From: Desulfobacteraceae bacterium
GTDB lineage: Bacteria; Desulfobacterota; DSM-4660; Desulfatiglandales; Desulfatiglandaceae
DNA: 5,625 nucleotides
Direction: 5' to 3'
NCBI GenBank assembly: GCA_030589715.1
Contig: JAUUVE010000168.1
Coordinates: 1-5,625 of the forward strand
Shown here: positions 5,515-5,625 of the stretch, piece after piece
Layout: each line of letters begins with the position of its first letter
How positions within the stretch are numbered: the first letter of the stretch is position 1
Notes under the pieces: model-generated
Told to the model about the DNA's origin: nothing
What the model saw: only the letters and a program-made list of their open reading frames with translations
The model's database searches: none
Made by a program: the position numbers and the translations under genes

Positions 5515-5625
5515 TCACATCTTTATTAACGCATTAGCGCGATCAAGCTTATCCTTAACCAGTTTATCCTCGCGGAGTTGTTTTCTAACGATACCCACCC
5601 GTCTGCTCACTGAAGAATATGTTAA
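5515..5625 (-). CDS. C-terminal end of a protein, probably REP-associated tyrosine transposase (partial)
   Basis: 36 codons open from the window edge to a TGA at 5515. The peptide has YSSVSRRVGIVRKQLRED followed by KLVKDKLDRANALIKM. The pattern Y-S-x-V-S-x-x-V with basic helices and a short charged end resembles the DnaA-like helix-turn-helix tail on many Y1/IS200-like REP-associated transposases. The catalytic HUH and Tyr motifs would lie outside the window, so this is judged from the tail alone; another small DNA-binding protein is possible. If correct, it points to a repeat-spreading element beside the decayed ATPase gene and bears on the repeated GTGTCAGG box. Its stop codon region carries TGACACC, the start of the same motif. 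Confidence 0.42.
   Translation of the reverse strand, partial: LTYSSVSRRVGIVRKQLREDKLVKDKLDRANALIKM

Overview
The window reads as a bacterial chromosome segment, most likely from a Desulfobacterota (deltaproteobacterial) organism. I infer this from the style of the proteins: a stand-alone receiver, a HAMP sensor kinase and an NtrC-type sigma-54 activator encoded in a row, followed by a dCache sensor kinase. All supportable genes lie on the minus strand, so transcription runs from high to low coordinates. No rRNA, tRNA or CRISPR array is visible.

Right end (about 4670-5625): a decaying accessory segment. It starts with the last 36 codons of a protein whose C-terminus resembles REP-associated (Y1/IS200-like) tyrosine transposases (5515-5625). 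Next comes a broken AAA_14/DUF4143 ATPase (4715-5387) with two single-base frameshifts and a lost C-terminal third.

Centre (1013-4465): an intact three-gene signalling operon. A single-domain response regulator (4028-4465) is followed after 116 nt by a membrane histidine kinase (2421-3911). That overlaps by 23 nt a sigma-54-dependent response regulator (1013-2443) that starts at TTG. A good sigma-54 (-24/-12) promoter lies at 4508-4524, about 40 nt upstream of the first gene, suggesting that the operon is activated by its own or a related NtrC-type regulator. The kinase probably phosphorylates both receivers, one without an output domain and one driving sigma-54 transcription.

Left end (1-1012): a 171-nt gap (842-1012), a doubtful small ORF (551-841), and the first 190 codons of a second membrane sensor kinase with a periplasmic dCache domain, running off the window at base 1.

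The most interesting non-coding signal is a box, GTGTCAGGWTTTTTTACA followed by a TTACA-N3-TGYAA dyad, that occurs twice: at 4622-4647 upstream of the signalling operon and at 924-949 upstream of the small ORF/dCache kinase pair. In both places it sits 120-146 bp upstream of a sigma-54-like promoter, as an enhancer would. The competing explanation is a dispersed REP-like repeat, which the nearby transposase remnant makes plausible. I see no clearly new gene system; this shared-box circuit is the best candidate for something undescribed.
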